Below the pieces are notes generated by a model that did not search any database, was not told the DNA's origin, and saw only the letters and a program-made list of their open reading frames with translations. Below are positions 52,452 to 61,473 of a DNA stretch of 64,000 bases, piece by piece; the first letter of the stretch is position 1, and every line of letters starts with the position of its first letter. This stretch comes from Thalassomonas sp. RHCl1 (GTDB taxonomy: Bacteria; Pseudomonadota; Gammaproteobacteria; Enterobacterales; Alteromonadaceae): contig NZ_CANDNZ010000019.1 of assembly GCF_947387555.1 (NCBI RefSeq), positions 37,427-101,426 on the forward strand, in the 5' to 3' direction. The position numbers and the translations under genes were made by a program.

Positions 52452-54228
52452 TTTCTAGTGTTGTTGTCAGCTGATATTGCTGTTGTTCGATTTCTTTCAC
52501 CAGTTCCCGGTTAAAAAGATACAGGGCGAAACAGGTCAGCAGCCCCAGGCCGGCAAAAATAATCCACATCAACATAGGGTTGGCCATCTCTACGGCCACT
52601 AACTGATATAACCAGCCGGACAGCAGGCCGGCGAATAAATTGCCCAGTGCCATGGAAACAAAGTAATAACCCATAAACATGGCGGCCTTATCTTGAGGGG
52701 CAAAGGAGGCGACATATTCCTGGCTTTTGGGCGAGGCAGTCATTTCCCCGATGGCAAAGATAATCACCGAGCAGGCGATCAATAAGCCGCCAAAAATAAC
52801 GCCGTGGGCGAAGCCGCCTGCGAGCATGGCAAGGGCAATAATGCCGGTACCGGCAATCAGGGTCGGCAAGGGTTTAAATTGACCGATAAAGCGGCTGATG
52901 ACGACCTGGAATAAGATGATCATTAAAAAATCCAGGCTTAATAGCGTTGCGGGATTGAGCTGGCGGTATTCCTGCGCCCAAAGGCGGGCATATTCCTGGC
53001 TTAACCGGGTCGCCTCTGACTGACCTGCCTGACTGATTTGCATAAAGGCGTGTTGCAGCTCTTGCACCGGCACGCGTACGTCGAGGGCGACTAAAGCCGC
53101 GGTGATTTCCCCGATGGAGGCCTGGCTGAGGTGGGCCGTTTGCAGATCGGCTAAAGGCAAGGCGTGCGTTAACCGGGCGATCTCCGCGGCCAGGGTGTCG
53201 AGCTTGATGGCGGTTAAGGTGTCGTGCAGGTAGGGGCTGAGCTGATGTAATAGCCTGACCAGATCTGAGCTGTCGACAAAGTCGCGGATATAAACCGGCA
53301 AGGTGATAAACAGCTGCAGGTAAACGGTCCAGAAACCTGTGATGATCAGCAAATAAATCATAAATGCCTTGTTGCCCAGTTGCATTTTTTGCCGGTACCA
53401 GGGCAGGGGGCTTTTTGTATGCCTTGGGTGTTGATGCTTTAATGCCAGGTCCCAAAGCAGGGCAAGCAGGATCAAGGCACCGGCTACTATCAGGGTGACC
53501 TTGCCGCTGGTGATCAAACTGGCGTAAAAGGCGACCAGCAGGAAAAGTAACGGCACCACAAGCAACGCCAGCCGGGCATTGCCCAGCACCTGCTGCATTT
53601 CTGCAAAGACCTGCTTTAACGGTTTATTATTGGCTTGGCGCTGTGGCTCCCGGTAAAAAAATATTGCCGGGATAAAGTTGAGGCTTATCCACAGGGCGGC
53701 GAAGATAAACACATACTGCCAGCCGTAATTTTTCTGGATAACGGGGGCTAATACCGGCCCCAGAAAACCGCCGATATTGACCATCATATAGAAGATGCCA
53801 AAACCCAGCCCCCGGTTGCTGCTGTCTGTGGTGCGGCTGATGGTGGCGATCACCACAGGTTTAAAGATACCGGCGCCGAGGGCGATCAGCATAAAGATAC
53901 TGATAAAACTGGCGAGATCTGTGGCATAACCGAGCAGATAATAGCTGGGGGCCATCAAGATAAAAGAAAGCAGGAACATCTTGCGGTAGCCGAACCTGTC
54001 TGCCAGCGCACCGGAGATAACCGGGAACAGGTACAGGAAAAACGGCACCACTCCCATGATCAAACCGCGTTCGCTATTGCCCAGCCCCAGGCCTCCCTGG
54101 GCCGTTGGTGTCATGATATAGCTTGCCAGCAGGGTATAGATACCGTACCAGGCCAGGCGTTCAAAAATTTCCATGGTATTGGCGACATAGAAGGTTGCCG
54201 GGAAAGGGGAGGGTTTTATTGTTGTCAT
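52435..54228 (-). CDS. POT/PTR-family proton-coupled oligopeptide transporter
   Basis: 597 residues of the major facilitator superfamily. The N-terminal half is typical of POT proteins: EIFERLAWYGIYTLLASY (E-x-x-E-R), SGALADRFGYRKMFLLSF, GAGIFKPVVIATISR and GFGIFYMMVNIGGFLGP. The C-terminal half has SPKSQEYVASFAPQDKAAMFMGYYF. About 115 hydrophilic residues (around 320-430) interrupt the membrane segments and make the protein longer than typical bacterial POTs (about 490-500). It should import di- and tripeptides by proton symport. It is the first gene of the unit transporter-dehydratase-M24-reductase and is preceded by the TTGTATACAA operator. Confidence 0.88.
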   Translation of the reverse strand: MTTIKPSPFPATFYVANTMEIFERLAWYGIYTLLASYIMTPTAQGGLGLGNSERGLIMGVVPFFLYLFPVISGALADRFGYRKMFLLSFILMAPSYYLLGYATDLASFISIFMLIALGAGIFKPVVIATISRTTDSSNRGLGFGIFYMMVNIGGFLGPVLAPVIQKNYGWQYVFIFAALWISLNFIPAIFFYREPQRQANNKPLKQVFAEMQQVLGNARLALLVVPLLFLLVAFYASLITSGKVTLIVAGALILLALLWDLALKHQHPRHTKSPLPWYRQKMQLGNKAFMIYLLIITGFWTVYLQLFITLPVYIRDFVDSSDLVRLLHQLSPYLHDTLTAIKLDTLAAEIARLTHALPLADLQTAHLSQASIGEITAALVALDVRVPVQELQHAFMQISQAGQSEATRLSQEYARLWAQEYRQLNPATLLSLDFLMIILFQVVISRFIGQFKPLPTLIAGTGIIALAMLAGGFAHGVIFGGLLIACSVIIFAIGEMTASPKSQEYVASFAPQDKAAMFMGYYFVSMALGNLFAGLLSGWLYQLVAVEMANPMLMWIIFAGLGLLTCFALYLFNRELVKEIEQQQYQLTTTLESATGK

Positions 54229-54272
54229 CTTGTTGGCTGTTTTTTATGCTTTTTAATTTTATAACATAAGAT

Positions 54273-54282
54273 TTGTATACAA
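54273..54282. promoter_or_regulatory. TTGTATACAA palindrome upstream of the POT transporter operon
   Basis: A perfect 10-bp palindrome 45 bp before the transporter start. Read towards the gene, its context TATATTGTATACAA is identical over 14 bp to the site before the M24/collagenase-like operon. This supports a common regulator for both units. Confidence 0.7.
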
Positions 54283-54469
54283 TATACTTTTAATTGGGTG
54301 GTATGGGCAGTTTTTCATTTTGGCGCGACGAAATTTTCTGGTTAAAAAGCAGAAAAAGCAGTAATAATGCCTGCGGCATTGCGCTTAGTTTGCCTATGGT
54401 GAGCCGGTTGAGAGAAAGTCCGGTTAGCTGGCCGGGATTACTGGCAAGCTAACCGGGTGTAAACAAAGG

Positions 54470-55810
54470 TTATTGCTGTTTGTTAAGCATCAGCTCATAA
54501 ACTTCTTTTGGTGTTGTCGACATGCGGATCAATTCACTGACAAATTGCACTATATCCTGGCCCCAGATGTCGTTGTGGCCGTCCATTAAGGCTTTTGATA
54601 CCTGGATGTTCATATAGGGGTTGCGGGCGGTGGTGCGTTTGTAGCTGCTTAAATCAACCGTGCTAAAGACACCGGGTTGGCTGTCATCCGCCGCCGACCA
54701 GTGCTGGTAGGCATCGAGCAGGTCAAAGGTGGTTTTATCACCGGCAGACTTTGCCGATAAGTTGTGGGTCAGGTAGGGTTCGAAATGCCCGATGGCGGTG
54801 CGGTCAGCGCTGCCCTGGCTGATTTCTATCGCTCTTTTTCCGCCGCTTCCCGGCCGGGTACAGTAATGCCGGGTCATGTTTCTGTGGGACTCGAAAAAAG
54901 TCGATAGGCTGCGCCCGGCAGGGAAGGCGAGCTTAGTGGCATAATCGGTTTCTGAGGTCAGTACCGCCAGTTTTGGCAGCTGCTCGGATAAATATCGTCT
55001 GCATCCCTGTTGCGATAAATGAAACAAAGGCGCAAAACGCAGGGCTTCGAAGGCCGGATTCATTAGTAATACCAGATCGCCAAAGCCGTCGGCGCTGCCC
55101 TGGTAATTTTTGTTTTTGCGCGAATCGATAAAACGATCGGTCAGCACTTTCTGCAATGAGCTATAAACGACGGCGCCGCCAAAGGAGTGGCCGATAACCA
55201 CGAGGCGGCTGGTGGCAGCCGGGCTGCCTTCCTTGATAAAATTACGGACATTGACCAGCTCTTCGAGTTTGAGCAGGGCCCGGGTAACTCCCTGGCGGCC
55301 GACTTCATGGGCGGTATTCTTCCTGTCCCAGAAAGTGACGGTATTGAGATATTCGAGATCTATCGAGTCACCACGCCAGCCGATATAAACGCCGAGCACA
55401 GCGCGTCTTTGGCGTTTTTGCCGGGTGCTGTCCCGGGACTCGTTGGCGGATACCTGCTCCAGCAGCGTTCTGAATCTGCTGATATTCGTGTCTTGGGGTT
55501 TGGCGCTATGATGCCAGCCGTGGACAAAAGTGAGTAAGAGCACGTCTTGCCTGGCTGCCACTTCAAGATAATGGTTCAGCAGCTTATCCTGGCGCTCGGG
55601 GCTGCGCGGCATACCCTGGTCGTCGTATTCGAGAAAACCCAGCTGATATTCTTTGTCGCTGCCGCGGTTGGCCATTTGCATAAAACTGGTCGCGCATTCT
55701 CCTGCTGCGGTATATAAGCATTGCTTGTCCTCAGTGCGGTAGGCGCTGTTGGATGAGCAACCCAGTGCCCCGAGCATGAATAGCAGTGGCCATAATAGAT
55801 GCACTTTCAT
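54470..55810 (-). CDS. Lipoprotein with alpha/beta-hydrolase fold
   Basis: 446 residues. The signal peptide with lipobox (LGALGC, Cys near residue 18) predicts a lipid-anchored periplasmic or outer-membrane protein. The hydrolase core has an oxyanion-type segment LLLTFVHGWHHSA and the nucleophile elbow VVIGHSFGGAVVYSSL. A candidate acid and His lie further on (a C-terminal segment contains DGHNDIWGQD). The type of ester or amide cleaved is not evident. It is similar in outline to uncharacterised bacterial esterase-like lipoproteins. A 240-bp gap separates it from the peptide transporter operon, and it does not carry that operon's operator. Confidence 0.75.
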   Translation of the reverse strand: MKVHLLWPLLFMLGALGCSSNSAYRTEDKQCLYTAAGECATSFMQMANRGSDKEYQLGFLEYDDQGMPRSPERQDKLLNHYLEVAARQDVLLLTFVHGWHHSAKPQDTNISRFRTLLEQVSANESRDSTRQKRQRRAVLGVYIGWRGDSIDLEYLNTVTFWDRKNTAHEVGRQGVTRALLKLEELVNVRNFIKEGSPAATSRLVVIGHSFGGAVVYSSLQKVLTDRFIDSRKNKNYQGSADGFGDLVLLMNPAFEALRFAPLFHLSQQGCRRYLSEQLPKLAVLTSETDYATKLAFPAGRSLSTFFESHRNMTRHYCTRPGSGGKRAIEISQGSADRTAIGHFEPYLTHNLSAKSAGDKTTFDLLDAYQHWSAADDSQPGVFSTVDLSSYKRTTARNPYMNIQVSKALMDGHNDIWGQDIVQFVSELIRMSTTPKEVYELMLNKQQ

Positions 55811-56407
55811 GGTGATAATTTTCCTTTGTTTATCGGCATATTCTTTAACCAGACGCTGGTGTTAGAGGTATGTGGTTGTTAATTATCTGGATTAATTTTC
55901 AAAACTAAGTATAGACAGGAAACCACAGGGTACGGGAGGTCAATTTTGTCCGAAACGGGGGATTTGTTATTCGTCAGCAAGACTTGTTGTCGTAAGCATC
56001 AAGCAGGTAAAGCAGCTGATAGCTAATTGCTTGTGGAAAAGTTTTTTATCGGCAGGAAAAGCCGCAGACAAAGAAAAATACCAGCACAAACTTTAGTACA
56101 TTGGGCTGAATTTGCAAGAGAATATCGAAAGATTCACCGGGTAAGCGTGTGTTTGCCTGTTTTTTGAACATTGGCTGGTTGTTTGTTGTTCGGCTGGTTT
56201 TTTTGCGGCTGTCCACAATTCTTGTGGATAACTCTGTTAGTAATGGCTTGATTCTGTCCCCAAGGCGGCGGCTTGTATACGCCTTGATTTAAACGGTTGA
56301 ATTATAACCAATTCAATTTTGTTGGTCTTTGTTATCGTTTTTTGCGTAAACCAGGGTTGTAAAACCCTGACGGCGGAGCTGTGATCAGCTCCGCCATAAG
56401 CTTTGTT
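55811..56407. other. Gene-free intergenic region
   Basis: About 600 bp between two genes on the same strand, with no convincing ORF. It contains one perfect DnaA-box sequence (TTATCCACA on the minus strand at 56223-56231) and an imperfect neighbour. Two hairpins at the distal end probably belong to the terminator of the gene at 56408. The first 100 bp upstream of 55810 should hold the promoter of the hydrolase, but no clear elements were recognised. Confidence 0.5.
56351..56395 (-). terminator. Double hairpin after the DUF5916 gene
   Basis: Two hairpins in a row: GGCGGAGCT / AGCTCCGCC (56372-56395), then CAGGGTT / AACCCTG (about 56352-56369). Read on the minus strand they follow the stop at 56408 by 12 bp. 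Only a short T run (TTT) follows the second stem. Confidence 0.5.
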
Positions 56408-58708
56408 TTAAGGCATCCAACTGTAACTGACTTTGCAGAAAAAGGTTTTTTGCCGGCGCTGGAGCCGGTCTAAGCTGTTGTCCTGGGCGCTGTTATCGGA
56501 ATAACCGAGATAAAAGACCGATTGCGGGTTGAGTTTGTAGGAATAAATGAGCTGGCTGGATAAGCTTTTGTTTGTTCCTAAATAATCATCGCTAAGGTTG
56601 GGGTTGTTATCCGGGTTTCGCTCGATGTCCGAGTAGACCAGGCTCAGCTTTAACGCGCTTTTTACGTCAAACTGGTATGAAATGCGTAAATCAAGCAAAT
56701 TCTCGGTATAGACCTCGGCTTTGTCGGCTTCGAGTTTGATATAGTTTTGGTACAAGTCGAAGTAGAGATGATCGCTGGCATGGATCTGCAGGTAAGTGGT
56801 GACTTTGGCGATATCTCCCAAACGGTTGTTGTTGTAGTCTATCTGATCGCCAAATTGATAACCTACACCGGCAAAGATGCCCGGCGTTGGCTGAAATTCC
56901 CCATAGAGTTTCAGCTTTTGCTCGTCAAACTGCTCACTGTTGCCCAGGATGCGGTTGTCCGCTGAATTAAACCGTAAACCTGTTTTTGTTGCTTGCTGGT
57001 ATTCCAGGTCTATTTCGCTTAAGTAGGGGCCTAAGACTTGCAGCTCGGTGATCAGCTCACGTGAAATAAATTCATCCTGCTCGTTATGGCGTATGGTCCA
57101 TTCGCTGCTGATGTTGGCCTCGGTCCACACAGAATCGCTGGTACCGTAGAATAAACGTTTTGCTTCCAGCTGGCTTTCTTTGAAGTCGGCCCGGGTCATA
57201 TAGCCGAGATCGGCGCGAAAGTCTTTGCCTATTTGCTGGTGGCGGGCGCCGAGCTGCCAGAATTCCGAGTCGTGCTCCAGGGCAAGTTTAAAGGCCTGGT
57301 CATCACGTTTATCTTCCTCTTGATTGCTAAGCAGGACAATGCCCACATCTTCACTTTCATCCCGGGTGTCGCTATGCATGAGCTGGGCAATCAGGGTGTT
57401 GGAGTCGGTGATGCGGTATTTGCTGTCAAGGCTTAGCAGGGCGTTATGGTAATCATCATTTAACCTTAAGGTTGAGGTAACGCCAAAGGTAAGATCTTCA
57501 CTCTGCTCATAGCGGTAGCTTATCGCCGCGGCGTGGCTGTCTTTGTCACTGACCACCAGCGAGGAGCTTAAGTTACCCGGCTTGATATAACTGGTTTGGG
57601 TATCATTGGTAATAAAGACCCCGTAACTGTGGTTATTGTCACGGCCAGTGAGTTTTACCCCGTAATCGGGATCGCTGATATTGCGGGTATGCACCAGGTT
57701 ATAGTTACTGGCAAAGTAATCGGCATTTTCCAGAAAAAAGGCACGTTTCTCGTCATAAAACAGGGAAAAGTTCTTGTTGGCGGTTAATTGCGCGCTGTCG
57801 GTTTCGACGTTGGAGAAGTCGGGGTTGATGGTGGCGTCAAGCTGGGTATCTGCGCTGAGCCCCCAGCTGAGGCTAAGCCCGGCATCGACATCATCTTCTT
57901 GTTGCCAGTCGCTGCCGGCAGTGTAAATGTCCCGGTGACTTTCCTGTGAAACCACCAAGGAAGGGGTTAATTTGATATTAGAGCCCATTTTTGCCTGTTT
58001 AAAACCGGTGATTTCCGGCATCTGGCAAATCCAGCAGGCATTGTCGCGGTCCAGGGGAATATGGGATATTCTTAATCTTTCATCTCTCGGGTACAGGCGC
58101 ACCAGTTCGATGGCCCAGGTTTTGAGGTCGGTCCCGGGTTTAAAGTTTAAGGTACTGTAGGGGATCGCCATTTCAACCTGAAAGCCGTCGGCGGTTTTTT
58201 TGCCGTAGGATTGCCAGAAGCCATCCCAGAGGTTATTGCTTTGTCCGGTGAGTTCGTTGGTAATGCCGTCATGCTGTACCCCGAACGGGTTAACAAAAAA
58301 TTTGTAATTCAACCGCCGGTTATTAAAGGTATCGAGCTTGATCCCCACCAGATCGCCGTGCCAGGAGGAATCTCTGTCGGTCAGATAGCCCATGATGTTT
58401 TCGGGCTCTGGATCGTCGGCGATAAAGGCAATATAAATATATTCGCCGTTTTCGATGAGTCTGGCCCGGGTTTGTACCGGACTGGGCTGATTTTCCCAAG
58501 GGTCATTGACGATATTGAGAGAGACCTCTAATGCATCCTGCCATGCCTGGTCGTCGATTTCGCCGTCTATGGTAATGGTTTGTGAAGAATAGGGAATATT
58601 AAGTTGTCCCTCAGGGACCGCCGTTGTGTTTGCGTATGCCGCCTGGCCGGCAACAGTGAACAAGATCAGCGCTGTTGCAAAAATACAGCTACTCCTTAGC
58701 ACAGGCAT
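56408..58708 (-). CDS. CBM9-like / DUF5916 outer-membrane-type protein
   Basis: 766 residues. The signal peptide (cleavage near AAYAN) is followed by a CBM9/DOMON-like beta-sandwich (about 35-215: ITIDGEIDDQAWQDA, YIYIAFIADDPEP, DLVGIKLDTFNNRR, FQVEMAIPYSTLNF). The remainder (about 220-766) fits DUF5916: NPDFSNVETDSAQLTANKNF, FYDEKRAFFLENADYF, LTGRDNNHSYGVF, then alternating beta-strands. It ends in a terminal aromatic-rich strand FFCKVSYSWMP, as expected for a beta-barrel of the outer membrane. Such proteins are common in marine polymer degraders, but the ligand is unknown. There is no TonB box. Confidence 0.82.
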   Translation of the reverse strand: MPVLRSSCIFATALILFTVAGQAAYANTTAVPEGQLNIPYSSQTITIDGEIDDQAWQDALEVSLNIVNDPWENQPSPVQTRARLIENGEYIYIAFIADDPEPENIMGYLTDRDSSWHGDLVGIKLDTFNNRRLNYKFFVNPFGVQHDGITNELTGQSNNLWDGFWQSYGKKTADGFQVEMAIPYSTLNFKPGTDLKTWAIELVRLYPRDERLRISHIPLDRDNACWICQMPEITGFKQAKMGSNIKLTPSLVVSQESHRDIYTAGSDWQQEDDVDAGLSLSWGLSADTQLDATINPDFSNVETDSAQLTANKNFSLFYDEKRAFFLENADYFASNYNLVHTRNISDPDYGVKLTGRDNNHSYGVFITNDTQTSYIKPGNLSSSLVVSDKDSHAAAISYRYEQSEDLTFGVTSTLRLNDDYHNALLSLDSKYRITDSNTLIAQLMHSDTRDESEDVGIVLLSNQEEDKRDDQAFKLALEHDSEFWQLGARHQQIGKDFRADLGYMTRADFKESQLEAKRLFYGTSDSVWTEANISSEWTIRHNEQDEFISRELITELQVLGPYLSEIDLEYQQATKTGLRFNSADNRILGNSEQFDEQKLKLYGEFQPTPGIFAGVGYQFGDQIDYNNNRLGDIAKVTTYLQIHASDHLYFDLYQNYIKLEADKAEVYTENLLDLRISYQFDVKSALKLSLVYSDIERNPDNNPNLSDDYLGTNKSLSSQLIYSYKLNPQSVFYLGYSDNSAQDNSLDRLQRRQKTFFCKVSYSWMP

Positions 58709-58987
58709 TTTTTCTCCAAAAGTCAGGTTTATTGTTTTTATTGTCTGCCCCTAAATACGGGCGCTAGATGATTACAAATTTCTTATGTAAAAACAATTGT
58801 TATTCTACCCTTTGATCGCAATTAATGCGCTAAATAATGTCAGGGTAAAAGGATTAATTATCGTGAAGCATTGACAAGATCTTTGTCTTTTTAGCACAAT
58901 CGGTGGCAGAAAACCTTTATACCGGATCCGCGCTTTTACCCAGGCCTGAATTTTCCGCGCCTGCGAGCGAAAAGATAAGAAGTTGAT

Positions 58988-59725
58988 ATGCCTTTTACCC
59001 CGTTAGATATTATTGCCCTGGTTATATTTGTTGTACTTTGGACCGGCTATACCTGGTTTGCCCGTAAAAAGGCAAAAACAACCGATTGTATTGCCCGCTG
59101 TTTACATCAGCACAGGATACACTGGATGTATGAGATCATGGTCCGGGATATCCGGGTAGGGGATGCGGCCTTGCTGGCAAATCTGGAGCGCAATATTGCC
59201 TTTTTTGCCTCCAGCACTCTGCTGATACTCGCCGGTGTACTGACCTTGTTTGCCCAGGTTGAACGGCTGGAAGATGTGTTGTCTTCTATTCCTTATGCCG
59301 ACTTTCCCAATCACCTGGCGATACAGTTAAAATTGACGCTGCTGGCCTTTATTTTTGTTATTTCATTTTTCCAGTTTACCTGGTCGATGCGCCAGTACGG
59401 TTTTTTGAATGTGATGATAGGGGCGGCTCCGCTGGATACAAACGGCGATAATCAAAACCTGATGCAATATGCCAGGGAGATGGCGATAGTGCAGGATCAG
59501 GCCGCCCATTCTTATAATTACGGCCTGCGTTCTTATTATTTTTCCCTGGCGGTGATCAGCTGGTTTTTCCACCCGGCGCTGTTTATTTTTGCCAGTATGT
59601 TTGTTGTCTATACCCTGTTTATCCGGGAGTTTCGCTCCAAGGCGGTAAAAGCCATTACCAAAGGGCAGGCGTTATTGAATCAGGAACGTGAGCAAGGGCA
59701 GGGAGGCGGTCAACATGGGACATAA
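58988..59725 (+). CDS. DUF599 family inner-membrane protein
   Basis: 245 residues with about four membrane helices (DIIALVIFVVLWTGYTWF near the N-terminus; FFASSTLLILAGVLTLF; LTLLAFIFVISFFQFTW; the C-terminal pair around SLAVISWFFHPALFIFASMF). The pattern RDIRVGDAALLANLERNIAFFASS matches DUF599 proteins. No function is established and no catalytic motif is visible. It overlaps the following DUF2919 gene by 11 bp, so they form an operon. Confidence 0.85.
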   Translation: MPFTPLDIIALVIFVVLWTGYTWFARKKAKTTDCIARCLHQHRIHWMYEIMVRDIRVGDAALLANLERNIAFFASSTLLILAGVLTLFAQVERLEDVLSSIPYADFPNHLAIQLKLTLLAFIFVISFFQFTWSMRQYGFLNVMIGAAPLDTNGDNQNLMQYAREMAIVQDQAAHSYNYGLRSYYFSLAVISWFFHPALFIFASMFVVYTLFIREFRSKAVKAITKGQALLNQEREQGQGGGQHGT

Positions 59726-60200
59726 GTACAGCCAGTACAGTGTCGAAGACTTCGATAAATTTGATTGCCTTAAATTGTCTAAAAGTATTTATCTGGTGTT
59801 GCTATTTGTGCTGCGCGGTTATCTGGTGTGGTTAATGTCGGTGACCAATATGCAGGACAGGGTCGGTATTATCCAGTGGCTGTATCCGCAAACGGCGTTG
59901 TTTTACCTGAGCCTGATTTCCGGGACGGTGGGGCTTTTTGTGGTGCTGGTGATCAGCTTGCGCCGTCCGGAGGCAAAAAATTGGGTCAGGGTGAGCTGGT
60001 CATACTGCCGTGGTTTGCTCATTTTTGCCCTGGCCTTTGATTTTATTGTCTCCCTGCTTGGCTTTTTTTACTGGCAATTGTTGTCTGTGTCCTGGCTGGT
60101 GATGCAGGGCAGCGTGATTGCGGTGCTGATTTATTTTTGTTTTCGCAGTAAGCGTATGGCCATCAATTTACAAGAGTTTCCGGAAAAATTACCCGAATAA
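59715..60200 (+). CDS. DUF2919 family membrane protein (YfeZ-like)
   Basis: 161 residues beginning MGHKYSQYSVEDFDKFDCLKL, with about four membrane helices (VLLFVLRGYLVWLM, LFYLSLISGTVGLFVVLVIS, GLLIFALAFDFIVSLLGFF, LVMQGSVIAVLIYFCF). It resembles DUF2919/YfeZ proteins. ATG at 59715, with GGGAGG 7 nt before, is preferred over an in-frame ATG at 59688. The start lies inside the end of the DUF599 gene. Its role is unknown. Confidence 0.8.
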   Translation: MGHKYSQYSVEDFDKFDCLKLSKSIYLVLLFVLRGYLVWLMSVTNMQDRVGIIQWLYPQTALFYLSLISGTVGLFVVLVISLRRPEAKNWVRVSWSYCRGLLIFALAFDFIVSLLGFFYWQLLSVSWLVMQGSVIAVLIYFCFRSKRMAINLQEFPEKLPE

Positions 60201-60228
60201 GCTGCCGGGCGGGCAGCTTAACCTTTTA
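60199..60228 (+). terminator. Probable terminator after DUF2919 gene
   Basis: Stem AAGCTGCC / GGCAGCTT overlapping the stop codon, 5-nt loop, followed by AACCTTTTATG. Confidence 0.6.
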
Positions 60229-60288
60229 TGCAGGTTTTTTAACCTGAATGCTTCTTTTGAGCTTTCCCCTGAGAACAGCACTTTCCAC

Positions 60289-61158
60289 TTAGTCGAGCTT
60301 GCTGATGCCGCTGATCGGCAGCTTTAAATAATGTTTATTGCCTTCATCTGCGGCGGGTAACTGTCCGGCAATGATATTAAATTGTAATGAAGGATAAAGC
60401 AGCCTGGGGATGGCAAGTCCGGCATCCCTTTGCTGGCGGGTGCTGACGTATTCCTGCTCGCTGACGCCGCAGGCAACATGAATATTCATTTCTTTTTGCT
60501 CGCTTACCGGGCAGGCGTATCTTAATGCTCTTTGGTTTGGCTGGTAGTCGTGACACATATATAAGGTGATGTCATCCCCCAGCCGGTAGATTTTCTGGAT
60601 CGACTGATAGAGTTGTGCCGCCGAGCCGCTGGGAAAATCGCAGCGGGCAGAGCCCGAGTCCGGCATAAATAAAGTATCGCCGATAAAGGCATTGCTGCCG
60701 ATAACATAGGTTAAGCTGTCCGGGGTATGGCCCGGGGTAGCTAAAACCTTGATGTGACATTCACCCAGGGGCAATTCATCGCCGTCATCAAGCAAGCGGT
60801 CAAATTGCTCGCCGTTAGTGTTTAGTGCTTTGAGATTAAACACTTCTTTAAAGGTTTGTTGAATTGAGGTAATTTCACCGCCGCAGGCGATATTGCCACC
60901 GAGTTTCTTTTTTAAATAACTGGCGGCGGTGACATGGTCTGCATGGGCATGGGTTTCCAGCAGCCACTCAAGTTGCAGATCATTCTCCCGGATATAGTCG
61001 ATAACCTCAGTGGCAAACTCAGTGTCTATTTCACCCGAATAAATATCAAAGTCTAATACCGGGTCAATCACGGCACATTTTCGGCTTTCGGGACAAGTGA
61101 CGATATAGCACAAGGTGGATGAAGGCTGATGAAAAAGGGCTTTGATATTAGGGGTCAT
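60289..61158 (-). CDS. MBL-fold metallo-hydrolase (persulfide dioxygenase/Blh-like)
   Basis: 289 residues, metallo-beta-lactamase fold: CAVIDPVLDFDIYSGEI, metal motif THAHADH, ATPGHTPDSLTYVIG, FIGDTLFMPDSGSARCDFPSG and YMCHDYQPNQR. The segments DPVLDFD and SGSARCDFPSGSAAQLYQSI are typical of the Blh/ETHE1-type branch, which oxidises persulfides (glutathione persulfide to sulfite), rather than of glyoxalase II. The protein is cytoplasmic, with no signal peptide. No rhodanese or sulfide quinone reductase gene is adjacent, so the sulfur role rests on sequence resemblance. Confidence 0.82.
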   Translation of the reverse strand: MTPNIKALFHQPSSTLCYIVTCPESRKCAVIDPVLDFDIYSGEIDTEFATEVIDYIRENDLQLEWLLETHAHADHVTAASYLKKKLGGNIACGGEITSIQQTFKEVFNLKALNTNGEQFDRLLDDGDELPLGECHIKVLATPGHTPDSLTYVIGSNAFIGDTLFMPDSGSARCDFPSGSAAQLYQSIQKIYRLGDDITLYMCHDYQPNQRALRYACPVSEQKEMNIHVACGVSEQEYVSTRQQRDAGLAIPRLLYPSLQFNIIAGQLPAADEGNKHYLKLPISGISKLD

Positions 61159-61473
61159 AGTTTGCTACCGGTTCGCGACTAAAGGACTAAAAGGAATAAT
61201 ATATATTATATGGTTATATGTAGGCCAGTAATATTACCCCTTAGATGAAATTTGTTCTGTAGCGCTTTTTATTGATGCCCAAATAGCATAATAACTGTTG
61301 CTATATTTTGTCAGGCATTAACAAGTTAGCGTTATTGTATTGGCCGGCGGCATCGACAAGCATTTATTAAGGGTGTACCATTTTCCCCGATGTGCGGTGT
61401 TTATCTTGTGCCGCCGCGAACGTTAGTAAACGTGAATACCAGTCGAAATATTGCCGTCTTTAGGATACCTATA

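Noticed and set aside
56223..56231. DnaA box (TTATCCACA) in a 600-bp gene-free gap as a possible origin
   Set aside because: Only one perfect box is present. There is no AT-rich unwinding element, no box cluster, and no dnaA, gidA or parA-type neighbour.
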